Below, in pieces: positions 11,845 to 20,283 of a stretch of 64,000 nucleotides of DNA. The stretch lies in the NCBI GenBank assembly GCA_023014485.1, contig JAJOZX010000872.1:1052599-1116598 (forward strand), written 5' to 3'. Below the pieces are notes generated by a model. It saw only the letters and a program-made list of their open reading frames with translations. It was not told the origin of the DNA and did no database searches. The stretch is from Bathynomus jamesi. Its lineage: Eukaryota; Arthropoda; Malacostraca; Isopoda; Cirolanidae. A program made the position numbers and the translations under genes. The first letter of the stretch is position 1. Each line of letters starts with the position of its first letter.

Positions 11845-11879
11845 ACCTCCTCGGTATGGGCCGCAAGGCCTTTTGAGGT
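11845..11879 (+). ncRNA. LINE 3' UTR hairpin capped by a GCAA tetraloop
   Basis: GGCC-GCAA-GGCC (11859-11870) forms a perfect stem with a GNRA-type loop, nested in an outer pair ACCTC (11845-11849) and GAGGT (11875-11879). The same structure ends all six LINE copies in the window. By analogy with CR1 and L2 groups, it is a plausible recognition site for the element's reverse transcriptase; that role is inference. Confidence 0.6.
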
Positions 11880-11906
11880 ACTTCTTTTCCTTGTAACTCC
11901 TTGTAA

Positions 11907-11933
<27 letters not shown>
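11907..11933. repeat. (CT)n tract between the twin LINEs, unit A
   Basis: This tract joins the 3' end of LINE-1 to the 5' end of LINE-2. It is about 75 bp long in unit B (33141-33215) and interrupted in unit C (51968-52012). Confidence 0.97.
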
Positions 11934-11938
<5 letters not shown>

Positions 11939-14670
11939 AATGCTTTTTAATGCTAGGTCGATTAGGAACAAGTTTGCGAGCTACGGGAGCTCTTAGCATC
12001 AGAATACCAGGATATCGTTGCTATCACCGAGTCCTGGATTCATACTGATCGTAGGGACTACGTTGTGGAGTTCGAAATTCCTGGGTATAGAATGTTTCGC
12101 AAAGACCGCACCCGTGGGGAGGGGGGTGGGGTACTAATATACGTCAGAGACACGTTGAGTCCGGTTGACTGCCAGTTCCGATCGGAACGGGAGCTGCTTG
12201 GCGTCGATCTGAACGTGGGGGGGGACGAACTATAGGTTAATCTTGGTGTACAGACTTCCGCATCTCCTCCTCGAGGAGGATACAGCCCTGTACACCGAAC
12301 TCAGTAGCCTGCTAGGGGATAGGGTGTGTGTAGTTTTAGGAGACTTCAACTGTCGCGGCATAAAGTGGGAAGACAGGACTGCTGATGCTAAAGGGAGGAG
12401 GCTAGTTGACTTTGCTGATGAGAACTTCCTCACTCAGTGGGTCAATGAGCCCACACGAGGCGAAAGCGTTCTAGACTTAGTATTCACGACCGAAGACAAC
12501 CTCGTCACTGGCCTCACCGTTGACGAATCGTTGGGCGGGAGTGATCACGGTCTGATTAGGTTCCGTGTGTGCGTCCCTCGGGTGAAGCGTAGTAACTCGA
12601 GAGGCAGTAAGCTCGATCTCCGGCGGGCGAACTTTCTTAGCCTCAGGGATAGCGTAGGAGAGATGGGGTTAGAGGTCGGCGGCGATGTTGAGCGAGTGTG
12701 GAGTGCATTCCGGGACGAGTTTATGGTGCTGCAGTCTGCTGCCATACCCTCAAAACCGGTCACCCCTGCTTCAACGCAGCCTAAGTGGTTCAATCGTGAC
12801 ATCGCTTTGGCTATCCGAAATAAGAAAGTAGCGTATAGGAGGGCGAAGGCCAATCGTTCCCATGAGAACACTGAAGCGTATGTCCGCCTGTGTAGGGAAG
12901 TGAAGGCGAAGGTTAGACTAGCGAAGCGTAACAAAGAACTACGGGTGGGAAGCCTCTGCAAGGGGAACCCTAAAGAGTTCTTCAGTTATGTTAATGAGTA
13001 CTTTGCGGAAGTGTTCACCAGGGAGGACACCCGCATCATCCCCGAGCCAGGCGTGAGGCACGAAGATGCTGGCATGGATAGTGTTCGATGTACCGCGACA
13101 GTCATTGCCGATAGAATAGACAAACTGAGCGCGTTTAAGGCTCTTGGGCCAGAACAGTTTCTCCCCAGAGTGTTGCGGGAGGTGCGCGACCAGGTGGCTC
13201 CCCACCTGGCTACAGTCTTCAACAAATCGTTGGAGACAGGCCAGGTGCCTGGTGACTGGAGGGAAGCCAACGTGACCCCTATCTTTAAAAAGGGGATCAC
13301 GAAAGTCCAGGGAACTATCGTCCCATTAGTCTCACTTCAGTTGTAGGTAAATTATTAGAGGGGATAATAGTGGATAGGATCGTTGACCATTTGGATTCCT
13401 ACAAGCTGCTTGGGGACTCCCAACATGGGTTTAGACGGCATAGGTCGTGTCTCACCAACTTGCTCGAGTTTTTCCACGTCATGTTGAGTGAGTACGATAA
13501 GAGTAGGGCGATTGATATACTTTATCTCGACTTTCAGAAAGCCTTTGATGAGGTACCTCACCGCCGGCTAATGGTGAAAGTGCGCGCGCAGGGTATCGGT
13601 GGGGAAATAGGTAGGTGGATTGAAAACTGGCTGAGGAATAGGCGGCAGAGGGTTGTAATTAAAGTGGCTAGTTCGGGTTGGCCTCGGTCACTAGTGGGGT
13701 TCCTCAGAGTTCCGTTTTGGGGCCACTGTTGTTTATCATTTACATAAATGATATCGACGGTGGCATCGTCAGTCGGATCGCCAAATTCGCTGATGACACC
13801 AAGCTTGGGGCCAATGTTGGGACGCCTGAGGAACTGCGTGCGGACCTAGGTAGGATAGGAGAGTGGTCCGAAAAATGGCAAATGCCGTTTAACTTGGGTA
13901 AATGCAAAGTGATGCACATTGGCTACGCCAATCCCAAGTCGGACTACTCGATGTTGGGGAGTAATATCGAGGTGACTGATTTAGAAAAGGACTTGGGTGT
14001 GCTAATTAGCAGCGACCTTAAGTTTACGAAACAGTGCGTAGAGGTGGAAAAGAAAGCCCAGAAACTATTGGGTTATATCAGGAGGCAATTTCAGTTTCGG
14101 AAAAGGAGGTTGTGCTCTCACTGTACAATTCACTTGTTCGGCCACACCTGGAGTATGCTGTGCAGTTCTGGTCGCCCACCCTCAGGAAAGATATTGAGAG
14201 GCTGGAGCGAGTGCAGGCGAGGGCCACAAAGTTAATCCCTTCCGTTAGGCATATGGGCTACAATCGACGGTTACGCGCCCTGAACTTGTTTTCGCTTGAA
14301 ACTCGGAGGCTGCGCGGTCAACTGATCGAGGTTTTCAAGCTCTTACGCGGGTTCAACGATGTCGATTTTAGAAGTATGTTTAGGTTAAATGATAACCCAA
14401 CTCGCAACAATGGTTGGAAGTTGGATTTGAAACGGTTTAGGACTAGTGTGTGTGGGAATTACTTTATGTATAAGATCTGTGACACATGGAACAGGTTACC
14501 TTCAGAAGTTGTGAACAGTTCCTCTGTGGATCAGTTCAAGAAAGGTTAGACCAAATCTTGCACACTATTTGAGTGTGTAGAAAATTTTCCTGGCACCCGT
14601 TGCTATTGGTACCTCCTCGGTATGGGCCGCAAGGCCTTTTGAGGTGCTTCTTTTCCTTGTAACTCCTTGT

Positions 14671-14673
<3 letters not shown>
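11934..14673 (+). mobile_element. CR1-like LINE with ORF2 only (LINE-2), unit A
   Basis: It begins six bases before the ATG that matches the LINE-1 ORF2 start (ATG at 11940) and runs to the same 3' end, so ORF1 and the 5' UTR are absent. It differs from LINE-1 by its own substitutions (for example WEDRTADAK versus WENRTADAE), which makes it a separate insertion of a sister lineage. It has several frameshifts (for example near 11975 and 12225, and loss of the RT frame near 13300). A 93-bp in-frame deletion between TTAAT repeats near 12992 is shared with unit B but not C. Confidence 0.9.

Positions 14674-14713
<40 letters not shown>
14674..14713. repeat. (CT)n tract after LINE-2, unit A
   Basis: This pure CT run is followed by a short AT run. 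Equivalents are at 35948-35983 and 54870-54892. Confidence 0.96.
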
Positions 14714-14724
<11 letters not shown>

Positions 14725-14746
14725 ATACAAAAGATATAGTCATATA

Positions 14747-15432
14747 AAAGGTGTCCCAGAAGTCTTGGAAGGATTTTATTTGGCTATAACTATTTTGTTT
14801 GGGGATCAAATAAAAAAAGGTTTGTAACACTTGAAAATATATTTATTGCGATTTTAATTACAAATTTAATATCTGGTAAATATCTTCATTTCATTGCGTA
14901 AATCTAAACTCGCATTAGCGTGCGTTATCCGACTCTGATGATCTTGTGGTTTAATTTCTTGAGCAATTTGAATTTGTACGGGTAAAGATTGATATCCTCT
15001 CTTAAAATTCGATGTAAGGAACTTCTTGAAATGTTTAATTCCTGGCTGCGACATCGGACTGATGTGGATTTTCCTCAACGCTTTCAAGAATCATCTCAGT
15101 TGGACTCGAGTTGGCTTGTCCGTGGACGCCCAGTCCGTGGTTCATCTCCTGACCCTTTTCCATACGAAATTTAGCGACGTACCGTCGAATAGCTCGATCA
15201 GAAGGAGCAGAAAGTGTGTTGAATTTTAATCGAAAAGCTCTTTGAGCGCATCGATGGAATTGCTGTTTGTCAAATAAAGTTCCAGAATAGCCACTCTTTG
15301 TTGCACTATCCAGGATTCCATTTTCATTAATCGCAGGAAGGGTACTTTAATTGAAAAATAAAAATAAAAAATTAATCAAAAAAGAAAAGTTATAGCCAAA
15401 TAAAACTCCTCCAAGACTTCTGGGACACCCTG
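14747..15432 (-). mobile_element. Deleted Tc1/mariner-superfamily element, unit A
   Basis: Long terminal inverted repeats are present: the left one starts GGTGTCCCAGAAGTCTTGG, the right one is its complement ending in CACCCTG, and both are flanked by TA. They extend inward to TTTTATTTGGCTATAACT. On the minus strand a transposase N-terminus is readable (MKMESWIVQQRVAILELYL, with helix-turn-helix-like AQRAFRLKF). It is followed by out-of-frame pieces and the short C-terminal end, while the catalytic core is missing. It is therefore a non-autonomous deletion derivative of about 0.7 kb. Confidence 0.85.
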
Positions 15433-15531
15433 TACAATATTTGACAGGCTACACATGAAATGAAACTTACCACCGTACTTATATCGTATTTTGTAAATTG
15501 CTTAAAACTTTATTGAGCTCACACCCCGCCT

Positions 15532-15572
<41 letters not shown>

Positions 15573-16049
15573 ATATATATATTATATATATATATATTTT
15601 TTTTTATTTATTTATTGGATGCTACATTTTACAAGCAATCATGCTGTTTTTCATCATATATATCTGGCAACCCTGCCAGCGTACCTGCTACTCTCTTTTT
15701 GAATGTAGCGCAGTTAGGTTTTGGTTATATAGAGAGATCTCTTACAATTCAGTTTTTAGTAGTCTAGACGTATGGTTGTTGCATTGTGCAGTGGTGCAAA
15801 TTCGATTGTATTGTTGATGCAAGGTGCAGGTTACTTAGATTTATACTAATTGATGCCTAAAGTAGCCTGCTTCAATTGACTACCTAAGGTAGGATGGAGT
15901 AGGACGGCAGGCGCAGGCCCCGCGCAGGGTACCCCTACTGTAACCCTTGTTTTAGTTTAACTTAGGCTATAAGTTAAAGTTGCCCCTTCAGATCGGAGCC
16001 ATTCTCGGCTGAGATTCCGAATCCCCTAAAAGAAAATAACAGCATAGTC

Positions 16050-16105
<56 letters not shown>

Positions 16106-16605
16106 ATATATACTGCACTAGCGTTATAGGGGAGGGGCCATGGGGCCATGGGCCCTCCCCCTTTGTATATCAAAAGGAAAATACGGCTTGATGTATACAA
16201 TTTTTTAATTCGTTATTATAATATTAAAATTTTGATCGACTTCTTGATTTCACATCATAGATTATGCATAGTATAGCTGATTTTGTGAAACCAAACAGTC
16301 TCTTATTCGTATTTGGGTTAAAGAAGATTATGTTTTTAAATTCGTTTACAACTAAAATTAAACTAGTTTTAGATCTTTTTTAAGGATCTAATGACTCAAC
16401 GTAATTTGAATAATATACGAATGAGCAAGACATAATGATCTCTTATCTCTTTCATGTGCATATTATTCAGGGATATCTACTATACAAGCAGTTGCATACA
16501 CTAATTTAACGATTACATCACTACATTCGCAAGTTCCACGCGTTGTTTAAACTTTCTGTAGAGTAAGAATCGCATGTTCATTATAGACAAGTTTATTATA
16601 TACTG

Positions 16606-16636
<31 letters not shown>

Positions 16637-17122
16637 CATATCAAACTCCATTTTTTTAAATTGCAAATACCTAATGGCAAAATGTGGCACCTCACCCACC
16701 TTTGGTTAGACTTATATACACCACTGCTACACTGTGATAACAGTAACTCTGTGGCTGTAGTCATCAGTTGCTTGCACGAATTGCTGCTGTCCCTTAATGC
16801 TCCCTACACGCTGATCATTAACGGTCAACGCTCGTGTGCATTCATTGAAATTTTTGAGTGATTGAAATTTCATTGATTGAATTACCTTTTATTGCATGGA
16901 GCTCTCCTATAAGACTGAATAAAGTCGCCTTGCATTTGCTAGAATAAAATTGGTAAGCATGGACGATATTCGTTCAACGGTCAAGTGACTAAGATAATTA
17001 ATCTAACTAGGTCGTGTCTGGTAATGCTATTAAACTGGTACAGTGTAGACGTTCAAAGCGAGGATTGTGCATTTTCTGTTCGACTGAAATAATTTAATTT
17101 TTACAGTTTAATCTTTGTAACT
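15433..17122. other. AT-rich upstream region of gene copy B
   Basis: No gene is recognised. It contains AT tracts at 15537-15597, 16053-16112 and 16604-16636, a GC-rich palindrome at 16129-16161, and unique AT-rich DNA. TTTTTACAG at 17098-17106 looks like a splice acceptor 16 bases before the ATG, so a non-coding first exon may lie upstream; I cannot place it. Counterparts are 36704-38418 and 55612-57284. Confidence 0.5.
16129..16161. repeat. GC-rich near-perfect palindrome in AT-rich DNA
   Basis: A run of about 32 bases built from GGGGAGGG, CCATGG repeats and CCCTCCCC pairs with itself at all but the middle and one inner position. It stands out from its AT-rich surroundings. The same motif is at 37427-37459 and 56285-56317. 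Confidence 0.8.
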
Positions 17123-17249
17123 ATGGATTGGTTTCGCACTGAACTCTCTACAGTTAAAAATGAGAAGAATCCTTCAGTGACAGTAAAAGGGATTATAGTT
17201 GGTGCAGGTTAGTCTAAAATCATTTCTTTTTGATTTGCTGTTTTACAGA

Positions 17250-17731
17250 GCACCACTCAGCTCATACACCCATTAAGGGTACGAACAGGCATCAGCATCA
17301 ATGTCATGCAGGTGCACAAAGGATCATCATACTAACGAGGCTCATCATCAGTGGAAGCAACAATGCTTTGAGTTACCATCATTCAATGGGTGGTCCGATC
17401 CATAAGTGTAATGAGTATGATGTTTGGAACCCCCTTGGTAAGCCAAGAGTAGGCCCGATATACATGGGCATGAGTAAAAACAGAGTACTATGTAAGGCTG
17501 CTGTAAGCAGTGCAAACAAGAGGAGAATATTTTAACCCTTAATTAAAGCGCGTGAAGTTAACTTGTGTAACGGCTGTAAAAGATTTTGGAAGTATTTAAA
17601 AAACAAAACAAATATTTGGTCTCCTCCCTCGTCAATCGATGACGTCTCAGGAGATCAAAATATTGTAGATCTGTGGAAAGATCATTATTCTAATATGCTG
17701 AATGGTGTAAGCAGAGGAAATATAAGTTAGC
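17250..17731 (+). pseudogene. LINE ORF2 linker remnant in intron 1, copy B
   Basis: Translation shows GKPRVGPIYM (about 17435-17465), a typical motif between endonuclease and reverse transcriptase in many non-LTR elements. In another frame, CKRFWKYLKNKTN and SIDDVSGDQNIVDLWKDHYS follow and end at TAG 17728. It is not related to the CR1 copies nearby. Counterparts are at 38553-39029 and 57413-57889. Confidence 0.65.
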
Positions 17732-17783
17732 TTTCTCATATATTTTTACTGAATCATTAAGTGTTATTCAAACTTAATGTGAA

Positions 17784-17836
<53 letters not shown>

Positions 17837-17853
17837 ATAATAATAATAATAAT
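17784..17853. repeat. (ACT)n and (AAT)n compound microsatellite, intron 1, copy B
   Basis: About 17 ACT triplets are followed by about 6 AAT triplets. Lengths vary among units (39082-39158 in C, 57943-57988 in D). Confidence 0.95.
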
Positions 17854-18240
17854 GTCACGATGCCATTTTAGATCTTCATATTTATACTGGTATTCCCATT
17901 TCAGGACATCGTGGAAAAGTGTATTCAAGATACGCCAAGGAGTTTCCTAATGAGTTTCAGATAGTTGGCGTTGCTGAGCCCCGACTTCACGCCAGAAAAT
18001 GGATGGAAAATACTTTAAAATACAAGAAAAATGGTTGTAACTTCCATTATTCATTCGTTTACTTGACTCGTTTCGCTTTGTATTCTCTCCTTATTTAAGG
18101 GCTGAGTCTCGTGATACTCGTTCGTTGTTGGAATACAGAATGAATGTTCGGTTTTTCGCTTTAACCTCCTTTCCTTTTTATTTTTTGTACTTTTGCTACA
18201 CTTTTATTAATTCATTTATGATTTAAGGTGGTCATGTCAA

Positions 18241-18241
<1 letters not shown>

Positions 18242-18284
<43 letters not shown>
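18242..18284. repeat. (TTA)n microsatellite, intron 2, copy B
   Basis: This is a run of about 14 ATT/TTA triplets. Counterparts are at 39548-39585 and 58377-58401. A second such tract lies in the pogo-like MITE (20106-20138, 41412-41449, 60226-60260). Confidence 0.95.
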
Positions 18285-18286
<2 letters not shown>

Positions 18287-18406
18287 GTTGAATTTGCATA
18301 GTAATTTCGTATATATAAATGTACTTGTTATCACATGTTTGAAAACTATTTCAAGTAGTAAAAATGCTTTTAATTAATTTACGCCAAAGTTTAACACACA
18401 CACACA

Positions 18407-18557
18407 CCTTGGTTTTGCTTCCGCCCGAATTGTTCATTCTGGAAGGTCAAGCTTGTCACTCTACCTTAGATCTACAGTTTAACGTGGAATCCGAGCCACG
18501 CTCACCCAACAGCCCAGCGTCTTAACCACTAGGCTACCAAGGGTACCCATTTATCTA

Positions 18558-18562
<5 letters not shown>
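18407..18562 (-). mobile_element. Antisense tRNA-derived SINE (second-monomer type), copy B intron 2
   Basis: The reverse complement matches the second half of the dimeric SINE at 5667-5960. It has a better A box on the minus strand (TGGTAGCCTAGTGG) and a degenerate B box (GGCTCGGATTCC). It lies between a (CA)n run and an (AT)n tract. The better-kept A box suggests this half is a stand-alone SINE from which the dimer was built. Confidence 0.78.
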
Positions 18563-18587
<25 letters not shown>

Positions 18588-18588
<1 letters not shown>

Positions 18589-18956
18589 GGAATAACACGT
18601 ATGAGCACGCGTAGTTTTTGTATAATACAAAATTGTCCCCGTTAGGATTCGAACCAAGGACCTCTTAACTAGGAGTCCCAACATCACACTACGACAAGGT
18701 AATAGTTAACACAACCTGTTAATATTTTAACGCTTTCTGCTCCAGAAGTGTTTTACCTGGTAATCCTCCCGCAGTCGAGGTAATGGCAGATTTTAATTTT
18801 CTCTGGTGTAACATTGGCGTTAAGTGTTTCCTTGCTTGTTGAAATATCTAAAAAGTTGTGCTAACTTTTATCTCGTCGTGGTGTGGTGGTAGCACTCTCG
18901 ACTCCTACTCGAGATGTCCTGGGTTCGAATTCTGGTAAGGGCAATTTTGTAATGTA
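18588..18956. mobile_element. Head-to-head pair of tRNA-derived SINEs, copy B intron 2
   Basis: The left member (18588-18716, minus strand) has B box GGTTCGAATCC. The right member (18855-18956, plus strand) has TGGTGTGGTGGTAGCACTC as the A-box region and GGTTCGAATTC as the B box. They are related copies in inverted orientation separated by about 140 bp, so a transcript of the intron could fold into a long hairpin. Neither folds as an intact tRNA gene by eye. Confidence 0.75.
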
Positions 18957-19011
18957 TATATATATATATATATGGTGTATTATCGCTTGAAAGTAGCCCT
19001 CAATTTTTTTT

Positions 19012-19342
19012 TATCTTTTCCCTTATAGCACCCCCCAATTGTTTTATTGTGCTCTTTTATAGCACCCCCATTGTTCTTAGTATCCCGCCCTACAACTTTA
19101 GAATGAGACGTGAATGTAAAAATTAACCAAATTGTTAGGTTAATTGAATGCCCGGTTAAGTCAACTGTAGGCCCTTGATGATTTATTAGGTTCAGTCGTG
19201 ATATTTTCGTTAGTTTTAACGAAAATATCACGACTTAACCTAACCAATTGGCAAGGGCGCACAGTTGACCTAACCAGGCATTCAGGTCAAAATTTTTAGT
19301 AATTGAAAAAAAGAAATTGGGGATGCTATAAAGGAAAAGATC
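19012..19342. mobile_element. Fold-back (long palindrome) element, copy B intron 2
   Basis: Two arms of about 160 bp are inverted copies. The centre is perfect: GTCGTGATATTTTCGTTA (19195-19212), a GTTT loop, and its complement (19217-19234). Farther out the arms diverge (TTATAGCACC versus GGATGCTATAA). No coding sequence is present. The structure suggests a hairpin MITE. Confidence 0.85.
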
Positions 19343-19559
19343 CGTTTTTTAATATATATATAATTGAATGAATTAATAAGAAATAACATGTTATATCAGG
19401 TGTTGGAAATGGCTGCCGTTCACATGAATGTACGTGTCGTTAAGCCTTTCGTGCAATAAAATATAGCAAAAGACAGCATCCAACAGAACACAATACGGAA
19501 TGACTTGCTCGACTGCTTTTAACTTTTTAAGCGGGAGGGGACACCTTGCATGTACTATA

Positions 19560-19635
19560 CAGGGTGGTCCAAGATAAAGTAAGCCCATTATTTATTTTAA
19601 CAAACTCAATGGGGCTACTTTATCTTGGTACCTTG
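19560..19635. mobile_element. 76-bp mini-MITE with mariner-like ends, copy B intron 2
   Basis: It is flanked by TA. The left end CAGGGTGGTCCAAGATAAAG and the right end (complement of CTACTTTATCTTGG and CCTTG) are inverted repeats that make up nearly the whole element. The minus-strand sequence beside it (19391-19560) ends in a short open stretch (VNGSHFQHLI) that resembles a mariner transposase C-terminus, so it may be the terminus of a larger dead element. Confidence 0.7.
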
Positions 19636-19852
19636 TACACTTAATTTTGTTGAGATGAGACATATGTTCAGGATGCGAGCAGTTGTTTGTAATTATTTGC
19701 AGTTGGGGTATAATTTGTAGGTAATGAACCCAAACCGTAGAGCCATTTCTCGATCGATACAATAAACATTGAACAGTTGAGCATATTTTTACATTATTTT
19801 GTATATTTATTAATTATATGATTTGTGCTTATTAGGATGGTATTTACATATA

Positions 19853-20104
19853 CACTGGAACCTCTACTATCCGCCACTCAACTAACCGCAAAACTCAAAT
19901 AACCGTACATTTATGTATTCGTACCACCGCCCAAACTACCCTGTTGTGTGTCGCATTTATCAGGCTTTTTTTTTTACCATAAACAGTGTGTTTTGATCTT
20001 CACGGGTCCTAAGTGTGTTTTAACAAGCAGCGAAATCTTGTAATCAGAAGGAATGTGAACGGAAAACGTTGCAAGGTTCAGACTCCCTTTGTGGATAGTT
20101 TTAC

Positions 20105-20138
<34 letters not shown>

Positions 20139-20283
20139 GTAACTGTTCATGTAAAATTGTTTATTCCTTATTTAAATTTATTACGGTCAGTAGTTGTCCC
20201 ATGCTACATGGGTCTTGGGTGGGGGAACCTCAGCTATCCGCCCATAGCCAGGAACGGACATATGCGGATAGTAGATTCCACTG
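19853..20283. mobile_element. Pogo-like MITE, copy B intron 2
   Basis: Ends CACTGGAACCTCTACTATCCG and CGGATAGTAGATTCCACTG are inverted repeats flanked by TA. The inside holds a (TTA)n tract and no transposase. The CAGTGGAACCTC-type end resembles pogo/Tigger-group elements; assignment is by end sequence only. Its right end is where the array's left edge falls. Confidence 0.75.

Larger units (their letters stand above)
7068..11906 (+). mobile_element. CR1-like LINE, near full length (LINE-1), unit A
   Basis: The parts in order are a GC-rich 5' UTR (7068-7689), ORF1 (from 7690), ORF2 (from about 9105) and a 3' UTR ending in two CTTGTAACTC repeats that run into (CT)n. ORF1 with a Cys-rich finger and SGNH esterase, plus ORF2 with an APE-type endonuclease and reverse transcriptase, is the CR1-group layout. 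A 3' hairpin with a GCAA tetraloop lies at 11845-11879. It sits exactly between (CT)n tracts and contrasts with its AT-rich surroundings. Two ORF2 frameshifts are shared with units B and C, so it was inactive before the array formed. Confidence 0.92.
390..20264 (+). repeat. Tandem segmental duplication, unit A (about 19.9 kb)
   Basis: Unit bounds are set arbitrarily at the motif CGGATAGTAG near the right end of the pogo-like MITE, which recurs at 390, 20265, 41580 and 60389. Unit A holds oxidoreductase exons 3-11, the reverse-transcriptase remnant, the SINE, the twin LINEs, and then exons 1-2 of the next gene copy with the start of its intron 2. Landmark exon 9 recurs at 2942, 22820, 44124 and 63221 with the same internal order of elements, which shows direct tandem repetition. 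Confidence 0.96.

Noticed and set aside
15498..15767. 89-codon frame with IYIYIY run
   Set aside because: It is an AT-repeat translation joined to unique sequence, with no domain or splice support.
17784..17853. CRISPR-like regular repeats
   Set aside because: These are simple triplet microsatellites in a eukaryotic intron, with no spacer structure.
18588..18716. Possible tRNA gene on the minus strand
   Set aside because: It has a B box and a stem, but it is repeated beside an inverted relative with an AT-rich tail, which fits a SINE better.
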